Assembly: GCA_000310025.1 (NCBI GenBank)
Contig: FN648637.1
Span: 35,305 to 99,304 of the forward strand
Length of the DNA: 64,000 bases
Reading direction: 5' to 3'
DNA from: Ectocarpus siliculosus
Lineage: Eukaryota > Sar > Phaeophyceae > Ectocarpales > Ectocarpaceae
In this document: positions 9,574 to 19,037 of the stretch, piece by piece
Position numbering within the stretch: position 1 is the first letter of the stretch
Layout: each line of letters begins with the position of its first letter
The notes under the pieces: model-generated
The model's input: the letters and a program-made list of their open reading frames with translations, nothing else
The model's database searches: none
What the model was told of the DNA's origin: nothing
Translations under genes and position numbers: made by a program

Positions 9574-11710
9574 TAGCAAGAACAACACACACACCACACA
9601 CCAAGGTTGGACGCACAAGAGTGCGCGAATGCGGAGCCCTTGCGATGCAACTGCCGTCGTGTTGCACACACCAAACGTTGTTGTACTGCTGCCCGTGTAG
9701 CTGGCAGCGGCAGCTGCGTATGTGTTGTGCTGCATACAATGTAACTGGAAGCAGCAATAGCGGCAGCCTCAACAGCAGAGGCAGAAGCCGCAGCGGTAGC
9801 TGAGCAGCATGACAACTTGTGACAACGTCAACTTGACAACGTTTGAGAAAAAAAAAGCGCGAAATGCAGACCGGCACCACCCACAAGGCTGTGTGCCACG
9901 GGGATATTCGTGCCTCTGCAGAACTGGCCTTTACATCAGTGTCCCCTGCCCTTGCCTGCCACTTTCCGCACGCCCATCGCATGCGAGCAGATCGCGTTCG
10001 CCTGTTGCGAAAATCGCTCAGAAGAATACTCGTGGCGACTGGGTTTGTACCACGTGCCAGCACTATTTCGGCTCCGGTGAAGGGCTGACCCAGTTTCATG
10101 TGAACCAGCACGAGAGGTCGACCGCACACATGTGAGGGCGATGGCGGTCGGTGTCCGCAGTTGCATACTCGAGTAATTTGGACTGCTCACTTTGTGCTTA
10201 CCAACATTTCAAGACCTCGCCAGACCCGTTACTTTGTCCATCCTCGCTGCACGCATGTCGCGCAAAGTATCAATGGGTGCATGCAGCTTTGTCGATGTGT
10301 GCGAATGCGTCGCCTACTACGCAACTTGACACAGTATGAACAGTAGAACGATTAGATCATTATTCCGTCTCTCAACGGCGGATCAATCAATATTTACTCA
10401 CATCCGCAGGCGTGGTGCTGAAGCTAAGCGTCAGAGGAATACAATGCTGAGGTTTTTTAAACCGACGAGCACTACGGGCGGCGAGAAGGGGTCGAGGGAC
10501 GTGATGGATAGCAGCGGTGGCGCAAGCAGTGACGTTGAGGTGCTCTCGACGGGAGTTGCAGGCGGGCGTGAGGGCGGAACAGGCGCGGGTAGCGACGCTG
10601 AGGTGGTTGCGACGGGAGTTGCAGGCAGGGGTGGAGGCGGAGCGGGCGCAAGCAGTGACGTTGAGGTGCTCTCGACGGGAGTTGCAGGCGGGCGTGAGGG
10701 CGGAACGGGTACGGGTAGCGACGGGGGGGTGGTTGCGACGGGAGTTGTGAACGGGCGTGAGGGTTGTGAGGGCGCAAGCAGCGAAATGGATGGAGCTTTC
10801 TCCGACGCTGCACACGAGAGTGGTTCGACCGATATGGTGCGCGCCCAAAACCCCCTCCGCTGCGCGGGATTGCGTCCGAATGTTCGGGAGCCTGTTATCC
10901 AACACTACCCAGCAGCTTTGCATGGTGTCGTCAAAAAGGGGTTGTCGTGGGAGGCTCGGATAGACACGAATGGCGTGGCTCTTTTCGCCGTGGAATCCGT
11001 CTCCCGCGGCATCCTGAGCCCAGGTTGTGCTGGAGCAGTGGAAGAACCAGGAGGCATGTGCGAGCCGTGTGTGGACATCAAGGGCAGTAAGGTTTACAGA
11101 GGTGAGACCACGTAGCGAAAAAAACGCGAAATAGGAAGGCACAACTAGGAAGGCAAAACAATTTAACTGTCGTACCCTCATTCCACCACACATGTATTTT
11201 TTTTTACTTGGATTGTTCCCTCTGCACCCCTTCCGTCTTGGAGCAGATCTGGTTCAACGATCATCGTTGGAGCCAGAAGACTCAAGGTTGAAGCACCTTG
11301 CTCTAGATTTATTGACTCCTCACCAGCAACGAGGCAGGCTGACGCGGTGGAAGAAGAAGTTCGAAGTGCAGAAACTGTACACTTTGAACCAACTCAGGAA
11401 GTGCGCGGCTTTGCATGGTCGTGTTGCACTCGCGAAGAGTATCTTCATTTACATGGCAGACAATGACGTGAATGGCATTCGAAGGTTGATGGCTCAAGCG
11501 CGGCGAGACGGCTTGTCGCTGAGTGGTATCATGCATAGGTTAGAGCAGGCGGTGAATGGCAAGTATAGTGCCGAAGGGTTCAGCGAGGATGAGTTTGACT
11601 TGGCAATACTGGAGGGGCTCCGGGGAGTGAAGAATAAGTACCATCCAAGACAAATTGCTATTATTTGTGGATGGGTGTTGCACGTGGCGAAGGTGATTCC
11701 ACCGCCGTAG
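9285..11710 (+). CDS. Four-exon transposon-borne zinc-finger protein, function unknown
   Basis: Exons 9285-9475, 9991-10131, 10410-11101 and 11247-11710 join in phase with GT donors (GTGAGTG, GTGAGGG, GTGAGAC) and CAG acceptors, giving 495 residues. Exon 1 ends in a finger C37-x-C39...H57-x3-H61. Exon 2 ends in a second finger C83-x2-C86...H100-x3-H104-x5-H110. Both exons end at the same point of the finger and in the same phase. Exon 3 starts with a basic segment and a PCNA-box-like TMLRFFKP (122-129), then four 21-residue Gly/Val/Glu repeats (about 148-236), then a Cys-bearing region (CAGLRP, CEPC). Exon 4 (342-495) is helical: KKKFEVQKLYTLNQLRK, then a block with RRLMAQARRDG and AVNGKYSAEGFSEDEFDL. 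Similar domains occur, from memory, in uncharacterised repeat-encoded proteins of basidiomycete fungi, where a longer C-terminal part follows; here it stops early. A DNA-binding accessory role in transposition is inference. Confidence 0.7.
9545..9573. repeat. CAG microsatellite
   Basis: About nine GCA/CAG units in the first intron of the transposon gene, followed by imperfect units. It is intronic on the plus strand and therefore not a polyglutamine tract of the predicted protein. Confidence 0.85.
10519..10785 (+). repeat. 63-bp coding tandem repeat
   Basis: Four units of about 63 bp encode 21-residue repeats alternating between GASSDVEVLSTGVAGGREGG and GAGSDAEVVATGVAG types, so the larger period is about 126 bp. 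The repeats keep the reading frame in exon 3 of the transposon gene. They are low-complexity, acidic and glycine-rich, most likely a flexible linker. Confidence 0.8.
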
Positions 11711-12145
11711 GCTCATCGACAGCCCCTCTTCGGTATGTTGCCGGCTTGAGTAAGCTTGGAATGATGACGTTTCGACGCATGGGTATGTGTCATTTGGTTG
11801 TGTCCTTTCGCCACATTCGACCGAGGTCAAATGTCGTCAACTTGTCGCAGAGGCTTGGAGAAGTTCTAAGTTACTTGTAGCTGAGGGGTTGTCCCCAAGC
11901 ACTACTGCTGTACTTCAAGACTTGAAAACCAAATAAGAGTGTCCCCAGCCCACCACAGCTTATTTCAGTACATGACGTGGCAATCTACACCTTCCTAGTA
12001 ACAAGGTCCTGCTTGCACGTCGTGCCGTGAACACCACCACACGCAAGCACACGCAATGGAGAAGGAGAAAGCCAAAAGAAAGCCTGTAAGAAAATATTCA
12101 AAAAAAGAAAACTTTTTTCACACCCCTCCCGGGGGGGGGAGGGGG
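11711..12145. other. 3' part of the transposon, no gene
   Basis: This lies after the stop codon of the four-exon gene. A short open frame at 11665-11880 (+) overlaps the gene end in another frame. It may be a frame-shifted remnant of the next part of a longer ancestral protein, but I cannot support it as coding. The segment ends in A-rich and then G-rich tracts next to the right inverted repeat. Confidence 0.4.
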
Positions 12146-12187
12146 GGTCGGGTTAGGTGTCGGAAAAATGTTTTTTGTGCACCCTTG
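12146..12187 (-). repeat. Right terminal inverted repeat
   Basis: The reverse complement begins CAAGGGTGCAC and matches 9004-9045. It is followed directly by the target duplication CGCATGC (12188-12194). Confidence 0.85.
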
Positions 12188-12194
12188 CGCATGC

Positions 12195-12930
12195 ATGTGG
12201 TTTTTGCTTTGATCCGTTCCCGTGAATGCTGTTGAAGGCACTTTCCGATTACGTATGCGGCCGCTTTGTATACCGTGGGACTTGTCAATACCATCAGTGG
12301 GGACTTGTCAATACCATCCGTGGAGACGATTGCTTACGTGAGTGAGCATATTATCGTCGATTCCTTCAGCTATATGCCCCTCTGTGCGCGGCACAGACAA
12401 GGTTGTACCGGCAAGTAGTCCCGAGTAAGCCGGGGGAAACAGAAAACAAGGCACCTTCCTCATGTGCATACTCTTGACAGCATCATGCCCTACTGGCGCG
12501 GGTCGATTGGTTATGTCCGATGCCGCAAGGTTCCTCCACCCCGTGCAGTACAATGGCTGCTATCGTGGCACGTACAGCAACCGCGACAAGTCAGCGTGCG
12601 ACCATACAACAGGCCCCGCTCTTTCTTTTTGCCGTTGAATTTTTGTTGAGCGAGAGTACGTCTCGGTTGGGATAAACCGCATCCCATGTTTGGGAAGGGA
12701 CCTATCTGAGCGGCGTGGCGAGCGAGACTGCGGTGGCTTGCCGCCGCTTATCTTACTGCACCCTCCCCCCTCGTGCTAAAATGCACGCAGGGGTGAGGTC
12801 ACAAGAGTAGCGGGACGCGAATAGGAACACGGCCGACACGATGGATGTTGGACACGAGTACACACCTTCCTATGGAGAGTCGCGTGCTGGTCGCTTCCCC
12901 AATGCTTGCGCCGTGTCCCGTCCCGCCCTT
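12195..12930. other. Non-coding spacer with a short tandem duplication
   Basis: No supportable gene. At about 12277-12323 a 23-24 bp unit, GGGACTTGTCAATACCATC, is present twice in tandem with one or two differences. Confidence 0.5.
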
Positions 12931-13761
12931 TTCTAAACTGCCGCCGCTACGGCGTTCGGCGGCTGCTGCTGTCCTTCCGTTGCTTCACGCGCTCTGTAGC
13001 TGTCACACGTTACCCGACTTTGCTACAGCCCCTGCGTGGACTCGATCACGGCATGACACCCCCAACTATAGACTAATAATTCCAAACACCGTGACCCTGG
13101 GTTTCCGGTAGAAAATGAAGCCAAATTCTAATTCGACTGTTACAAAATAAACACCAGTTTATTCTATCTGCTTTGACGAACAAACCTTCCTATTATTACC
13201 ATGCGATGCAAACATCCGTTCGCCTGTCGTGCGCCTGCCACGTGTCCACCAACAGGTACACGCAGACCTCCCGCTCTCTCTGTAGTTGTTGCCGCGCAAA
13301 GGCTCTCCTCGGGCACTTCCACATCGTATATACTACTGCGGTACTACTGTACATAGAAGTCGTGATGGGAGTGTCGAGCTACTTGTGTTGTCACGGCAGC
13401 TTCCTGCCGTTGCGATTGCCATGGTCGCTTAAGCGCTTGGCGTCTTCAAACCTTCTCAGCCGGCCTTCAAACTTCTTGTTGATAAGTCTCCGTGGAAACT
13501 TCTCCGCGCATGGATCATATGCAGTTATGACCTGTGCTTTGACTTTCACGATGGGTATTTTACTTCCCCGTCTTGCATTGGTGAGTACCTGTGTTATACG
13601 GAAGGATCGGTCCACGACGAAAACGTCGACGTCTCCGTTTTTTTTTTGTTCCCTTCGTACTCCTTCCTTGCGGCGGTTTTCACACCGACTTCGAGCGTGG
13701 GGTGCAATTTCCTCTCTTCGTACCTCCCTCGTCGGCCTTCTCCATCGTTATGTACATGTGA
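12931..13761 (+). mobile_element. Diverged Helitron-like copy
   Basis: The first 265 bp match 2327-2583. From about 13198 to 13350 (ATGCGATGCAAACATCCGTT onward) the sequence is paralogous to 16108-16260. From 13395 to 13755 (GCAGCTTCC..., TCAAACCTTCTCAGCCGGCC, CTTTGACTTTCACGATGGGT) it matches 16785-17135 and 21240-21580. It has neither the 5' TC end nor the 3' CTAG end, so it is a truncated or recombined relative. It also contains a third version of the minus-strand open frame seen at 16803-17153. Confidence 0.7.
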
Positions 13762-14041
13762 CTTCCATGGAAGCTATACACACTTTTGTCAATTTTTGTG
13801 CCAGCCAATAGGTTGTCAAATGCGCCACGGCAAAACCATGTTGTGAGATGTCTATATAGTGCTTACTGCAGGGAAGACGACTTTCTCCTTCCCCAGCGTT
13901 GTCATGTATTATACATATATATGTAGTCCACAGACCCACGCGCGTGACGCCACACTGTAGACTATTACTTCTGAAAAGTGAGTTCAAGAAACAACAACAG
14001 AGAGAGGCAGTCTGGGTATCGCAATCAGTTGTAAAATGATA

Positions 14042-14311
14042 CTAGCGTTAAGGATTGCCCCCCCGCCCCCCCATGGGGCTGGGGGCCAACATCCAGGACG
14101 GATGGTGGTGACTGTCCGGGAGGAAGGAAAGAAGAAGAAGGGGAGAGGATTTGTAGGGGCGGGAAGAAGGGACGGTGTTGGCAGAGGCGAGGAAGTGGTG
14201 AAGAATTTTGGCACTCGACGAGCGCGCGGTCCCGTCGGGGGTGAAAGGGACATGTCAGTCCGCAGTCTTGTCTATCGGAATCGAAAAGCCGAAAAATATT
14301 GGTATACATAT
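14042..14311 (-). mobile_element. Helitron 3' end, minus strand
   Basis: This is the reverse complement of the last 270 bp of the complete copies. Read on the minus strand it ends in the hairpin GGCCCCCAGCCCC/ATGGGGGGGCGGGGG, a short spacer, and CTAG (14042-14045), followed by T. Similarity to 17146-17414 stops near 14311, so only the 3' terminus is shared. Shared 3' ends with different bodies are normal among non-autonomous Helitrons. Confidence 0.7.
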
Positions 14312-14839
14312 CCTTCCAACCTTCGTCCAGTTTAACGCTGCCCTCACGTCGTCCTGGCGTGTGTGTATATCAGTGTGCAACCGTGTGTGATGCATATTTC
14401 ATCGCTCGCTGTCAAAGGATCGAAACGGTATCCACGCAATCAGAACGTGCGCAAACCGCACGAGGCCAACCGACCACAACGAACTGCTATCATACCGGGA
14501 AACATTTACGAATACCTGGCCAAGCAAGTCTTGCAGGAAAAATGGGACATCCCGCGTCCGCGCCTAAGTCCTGCTCTGTTCGTTGCACGAAACCAAATCT
14601 CTCCTCAATCGGCCATGACCAGCTGCAATCAAAGCGTTCTACTGTAATGTAGGCCAATCTGCTACCAACTGGTCCACATCAAAACTCTACTATTGTGGCA
14701 GACACAAAACACGACCGTTCACAGCTCGGGGCCTTTTCCCTCGACGTCCCAACACCCCGGCCCGTCCACGAAGTTGTACATCGCCGCTTTGTATATACTC
14801 AGAAGCGCATGGATCGGAGTCATCCCACCAGACTTCTAC
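14312..14839. other. Non-coding spacer
   Basis: No gene that I can support. The short open frames here (14299-14652, 14693-14941) have no recognisable domain. Confidence 0.4.
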
Positions 14840-15245
14840 ATTTCGTACTTTGCCATGGAACGTTTCATGGAATTCAGTGGAAGTCCATGGAACGGTTCCA
14901 TGGAAGTCCATCAAACAGATCATGAAACTTCTATGGAATGAATGGAAGGCCGTGAAAATTCCATGGTGTTCCGTGGAACTCCATGCAAGTTTCACCAACG
15001 TTCTGGAAATGTTCCATGGATGTCCATGACCTTACTGTCATGAAACATTCCATGAAACTATTTAACTTCTTGGCGTGAAAAATATTTCATGGAAACATTT
15101 CATGGACATGCATTCATGAATGTCCGTGAACGCTCATGAAATGTTCCATGGAGCTTTCAATAATGGACTTCCGTGGAAATTCCATGGAATATTTCATGGG
15201 AATCCATGGAATTCCATAAAAGTTCCATGAAATATTCCACCAATG
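14840..15245. repeat. Field of degenerate TTCCATGGAA palindromes
   Basis: Over about 400 bp, motifs of the type TTCCATGGAA, TTTCATGGAA, GTCCATGGA and ATTCATGAAT recur every 10-25 bases in both orientations. Examples are CCATGGAACGGTTCCATGGA around 14886-14906 and TTCCATGGAATATTTCATGG around 15180-15200. Because each core is its own reverse complement, the block is strand-symmetric at fine scale. It has no coding potential and the borders are sharp. Confidence 0.75.
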
Positions 15246-15674
15246 TATACCTAATGTAGATGACTGTCCCACATGGTGTGTGTACGTACGTTGAATTTTC
15301 AGGACCGAAGAATACTATGTACTCTTACAAGACTCCCCTTCGCGAGCTAGGTGCGCTTGCCTCTCGGGGGTGACGCAAGAGGACATGGCTACTGCTATCA
15401 TGGTTGCATCGTTGTATATCTCAACCTACCTTCGGTAGTGCCACGCTTGGTTCAGATACAAACCACCTGCAGTATACGTCGCATCACATTTATTTGCAGG
15501 GAAATTCATTTTTCAAAGCCACCCTTCGCGTGCGTTCTCGCGATGCCGTTGCCGTAGATCCCAAAAGCTGAAACACAGGCTGCTGCTGTGTTCTTGAACT
15601 CCACTGTCTCCGGTGGGTGTTTGTCATTGCTCGGACGTTTCTGCGCAGAATCTCTGTGACCAGTGGGCGGGTAA
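15246..15674. other. Non-coding spacer
   Basis: No gene that I can support lies between the palindrome field and the first complete Helitron copy. The base just before the Helitron 5' end (15674) is A. Confidence 0.4.
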
Positions 15675-17414
15675 TCATGTTATATATATACTCACAGGAT
15701 GGTCGTCGTGACGTGATACATTTCTTGTTATTAGTATGGGAAAAAAAAATAAAACGATGGCTCGATTATTGCATTTCTACAGCAGCAGTACTTGTATGGA
15801 CCAGACGCCGACTGTACATAGAAGTCGTACGAGTGTCGACTTAGTTGTGCTGTTACAGCATCTTCTACGCACTTCTGCCAGTGCTGGTTTGTTGACTGGA
15901 GTCTTGTAGGTCGAGATACAGCAGTGGGATTCTCGGGTTGTGGAGGCAAAAGTGAACCAGAGCAAAAAATTGCATGCATAGCCCGATTACTGCTGCTGTG
16001 TTTTTGCTACAGCAGCATGGACTAAATAGACGCCGAACGACGTCCGCGTACTATGGCAACGACCTAACTGGATGGGATACTTCCTGTCACGGCGAACCAT
16101 AGTACAATGCGATGCAAGCATCCGTTCGTGTGTCGTGCGGCTGCCACATGTGTCGACGACAGGTACACGTAGAGCTCTCGCCATGTTGCCGTTACCGCGC
16201 AGGAGGACCCGTCGGAGATCGTCCACATGGTGCTACAACGACAGCAGTACTACTGTACATAGATGTCGTAGGAAAGTGGAGTTGTGCTGTACGGCATATG
16301 CCACGCACTCTCCTACCGGTGCTTGGGTCGATTGGAGTCTTGTAGGCCGAAACACAAGAGTGGGTTGGGCTCCCGGGTTGTGGAAGCAAAACTGCCTGCA
16401 ACAACAGAGAAGGCGGTGTTCTATGTCCTCCGGTATCCCGCTCAACTTTTTCTTTTTTGCGATATGTGGTTGCATATTTCTTTGCCACTGCCGAAAAAGA
16501 CCGCTGGATCTTTACGCAGTCCATCTTTCGCATTTATTTATCATTTTACACCGAACGACGCAGGACGGATCGACCTTCTTCAACATTGTTGTTGTTGTTG
16601 TTGTGTCTTCGCATTAAAAACCGTTCCGATCTCTCTCTACCCAGTACCTTCATATGTCCGTACTTGCGGATTATCTGTTGGAAATTGTGGGAATCCCTGC
16701 ATTCCGAGAGAGCCATAGGTAGGTCGGCATCCTGCCTTTTCTTTTTTTGTATGCACTTTTCTTCTTCTTGTGAAGTTTTGACGTTGCGCTTGCCATCGTC
16801 GCTTAAGTATTTGAGTCTTCAAACCTTCTCAGCCGGCCTTCAATCTTCTTGTTGGTAAGTCTCCGTGGTAACGTCTCCGCGCGTGAGTCATATGCGGTTA
16901 TGACCTGCGCTTTGACTTTCACGATGGGTATTTTACCTCCCCGTCTTGCATTGGTGAGTACCTGCGTTATACGCAAGGATCGTTCCACGACGCAAACAAA
17001 CGGGACGTCTCCTTTTTCTATTTTCTTTCCTTCGCACTCCTTCCTGGCCGCTGTTCTCACACCGACTTCGAACTTCGAACGTGGGGTGCAATTTCCTCTC
17101 TTCGTAACTTCCTCGTCGACCTCCTCCATCGTTATGTACACAATGTATACCAATATTTTTCGGCTTTTCGATTCCGATAGACAAGACTACGGGGTGGCAT
17201 GTCCCTTTCACCCCCGACGGGACCGCGCGCTCGTCGAGTGCCGAAATTCTTCACCACTTCCTCGCCTCTCCCCAACACCATCCCATCTTCCCGCCCCTAC
17301 AAATCCTCTCCCCTTCTTCTTCTTCTTTCCTTCCTCCCGGACACTCACCACCATCCGTCCTGGATGTTGGCCCCCAGCCCCATTGGGGGGCGGGGGGCCA
17401 ATCCTTAACCCTAG
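15675..17414 (+). mobile_element. Non-autonomous Helitron, copy 1 (1,740 bp)
   Basis: It starts TCATGTTATATATATACTCA directly after an A and ends CCTTAACCCTAG. Just before the end is a strong hairpin (about 17366-17400; TTGGCCCCCAGCCCC pairing with GGGGCGGGGGGCCAA) placed 9 nt from CTAG. A 5' TC, a 3' CTRR with a hairpin 10-12 nt upstream, insertion after A and no target duplication are the defining marks of Helitrons. The base after CTAG here is A, whereas the other three termini in this window have the expected T. There is no Rep/helicase gene, so the element depends on an autonomous relative elsewhere. Copy 2 (19038-21851) is collinear with it. Confidence 0.8.
16803..17153 (-). CDS. Conserved antisense open frame inside the Helitron, unknown
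   Basis: A 116-residue minus-strand frame in copy 1. Its core, RITQVLTNARRG then KIPIVKVKAQVITAYD, then RRFED, is also open at 13615-13391 in the diverged copy, with mostly conservative differences. In copy 2 the same sequence runs over about 21440-21250 but is broken by a 5-nt insertion near 21312 (TACAA). I do not recognise the family. It is basic (many Arg/Lys). It may be a captured host exon, which Helitrons often carry, or simply non-coding sequence whose frame is open by chance. Confidence 0.35.
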   Translation of the reverse strand: MVYIVYITMEEVDEEVTKRGNCTPRSKFEVGVRTAARKECEGKKIEKGDVPFVCVVERSLRITQVLTNARRGGKIPIVKVKAQVITAYDSRAETLPRRLTNKKIEGRLRRFEDSNT

Positions 17415-18462
17415 AAAATAGTATTTCCTCTTGCGAAATACTCCGGCGGGTGATCGGGATTATATTGGATCCGGTATCGTTCCCTATTTGTCCGTGTTGT
17501 CCGCTGTGCAGCAGTTGGCGGGGTGAGTCCCAACCACACGTACGATAGGGTAGCGGCGTCGTTGCCCCAGATCGCTGCTCTTGCTCTCTCTCTCCCTCTT
17601 GTGTGGTGTACGCCGTCGCTCACGGTGTGTAGAACGTGTGTGGCTTGAGCAGGCGACAAAAAGTCAAATTTGTTCCCTCTTTTGCGGATGAATGGATAAT
17701 ATTGAATATCCGACATCCTGCGAAGGCTTTTGTGTCCCCGGGGTATTGAGCCAGTTTTTTCAACTTTGGGCGTCGAGTGCACGCGCCACTGGTGCCGACG
17801 GTCCTTGCGGGCGTGGACGGTAATGTACCTACGATCCCTCTGCTGCGTACCCCTGGGAAGGAGCGTGAGGGAAGATTGACTTCCGCCAGCGAAATATGTC
17901 CCTTAGCACAAAAAACAAAGGCGAAGGGCTACATACTTACACGAGGTCCCCCGTTCCGGGATGTAGGCACATGCCATCCCAAGATGAATAACATCTCAAC
18001 TGCTGCGCCGTCTGAAGAGGGAGACAAATACGACCATCTCGCACGATTTGCGGCATGCATACAATAGATTCTGTCTCTTTTCACTCATAGAACAGTCAGG
18101 TCTGAAAAATAATTGCCTATGGCGTGCGGCATCCTTATATTTGCACCAATAGCTGTGTGGGCACGTGACGCGTGGCGCGTGGCGAGGGGCAAAACCACAG
18201 TTCTGTAATCAGTTTCATTTTCAGTTCGAGGAGGCTTTTTTTTTGTTCGGATTCCCAACCCGTAAAAATAGAGCCAGTCCCAGCGACATTAGGCGGCCCT
18301 TAAAGCACTCCGCGGGTGCCTCGCCAGCCCCACACGTAACGGGTAAAGTATACCGACGGGTACTCTGCGTGCCATGCAGAAGAAGTGCGAGAAAAAACGC
18401 TGTGCCAGCAGAGAAAAAACGCGACCACCAAAAAAGTCGAGCTGTTACAACATATGCATATA
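17415..18462. other. Segment between two Helitron ends, no firm gene
   Basis: A minus-strand open frame of 123 residues (17782-17411) starts MHSTPKVEKTGS and ends inside the Helitron terminus; it has no motif I recognise. A 96-residue plus-strand frame (17777-18067) is equally anonymous. I would not call either a gene. Confidence 0.3.
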
Positions 18463-18545
18463 CTAGGGTTAAGTATAAGCCCCCCACCCCCCAATGGGGC
18501 GGGTGGCCAGAACGAGACGGATGGCGCTGGTGTTTTTTTTCACAG
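18463..18545 (-). mobile_element. Helitron 3' end of a related subfamily, minus strand
   Basis: On the minus strand it reads CCGCCCCATTGGGGGGTGGG hairpin, CTTATACTTAACC, CTAG (18463-18466), then T. The terminus and the preceding CATCCGTCTCG are related to the other copies (CATCCGTCCTGG there), but the body upstream is different. The 5' end was not found. Confidence 0.55.
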
Positions 18546-19037
18546 TGAGCACTCTACTCAAGCTGGCAAAATTACCTATGTAATGTGATAAAACTGCAGA
18601 AGAAGACTGCAAGCCTAAGGGCGGGTGCACAGCAATAGGTTCCTGATTGGTGTTCTGGGCGCACGACAGCGGCCCCAACTCTCTCTGCTTTCATTGCGAT
18701 GGATATGGACACGCACCAGACTGCAGTAGAAGAGTGCTTTATCTCGTGTAATGCAGAGAGTTGTTACGCGAAAAGGAAAACGTTGCTGTCGCGTACTGCT
18801 GGTGGTGCCGCTGTCGATAGGCATACACGTGCGTCCAAAGCTGCGCTTAAACCCTAGCTGGCTTGCGGTAGGTCTGCAAGTACGGCCGACCCGTGCTGCG
18901 CGTCTATTCTATGCTGTCAATCAGTTGCGACGTGTGTCGGCCTTTTATCTTGCGGCTGCGCGTGATTGAACGTGTGTATCTGTTGCTGTGCGCGCTGCTG
19001 TTGCGTAAAACAGCGTGGTGTGGATGCATGCGTGCTA
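18546..19037. other. Non-coding spacer with a repeat shared with 21876-21985
   Basis: About 100 bp at 18886-18985 (CCCGTGCTGCGCGTCTATTC onward) recur at 21876-21985 on the other side of Helitron copy 2. No gene is visible. Confidence 0.5.

Larger units (their letters stand above)
9004..12187 (+). mobile_element. 3.18-kb DNA transposon with terminal inverted repeats and 7-bp target duplication
   Basis: The left end reads CAAGGGCGCAC, A-run, TTTTCCGACACCTAACCC. The reverse complement of the right end reads CAAGGGTGCAC, A-run, TTTTTCCGACACCTAACCC. That is about 41 bp with two or three substitutions and one indel. The seven bases immediately outside the left end (8997-9003) and the right end (12188-12194) are identical, CGCATGC, which is a target-site duplication. 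Each inverted repeat is followed inside by G- or C-rich homopolymer tracts. Inside lies one four-exon gene on the plus strand and no recognisable DDE transposase. The superfamily is unknown to me; a 7-bp duplication excludes TA and TTAA elements. It may be non-autonomous or may represent a poorly described class. Confidence 0.85.

Noticed and set aside
17390-17420. Telomere-like TTAACCCTAG motif at repeat ends
   Set aside because: Present once per element end and never in tandem. It is the Helitron 3' terminus, not interstitial telomere sequence.
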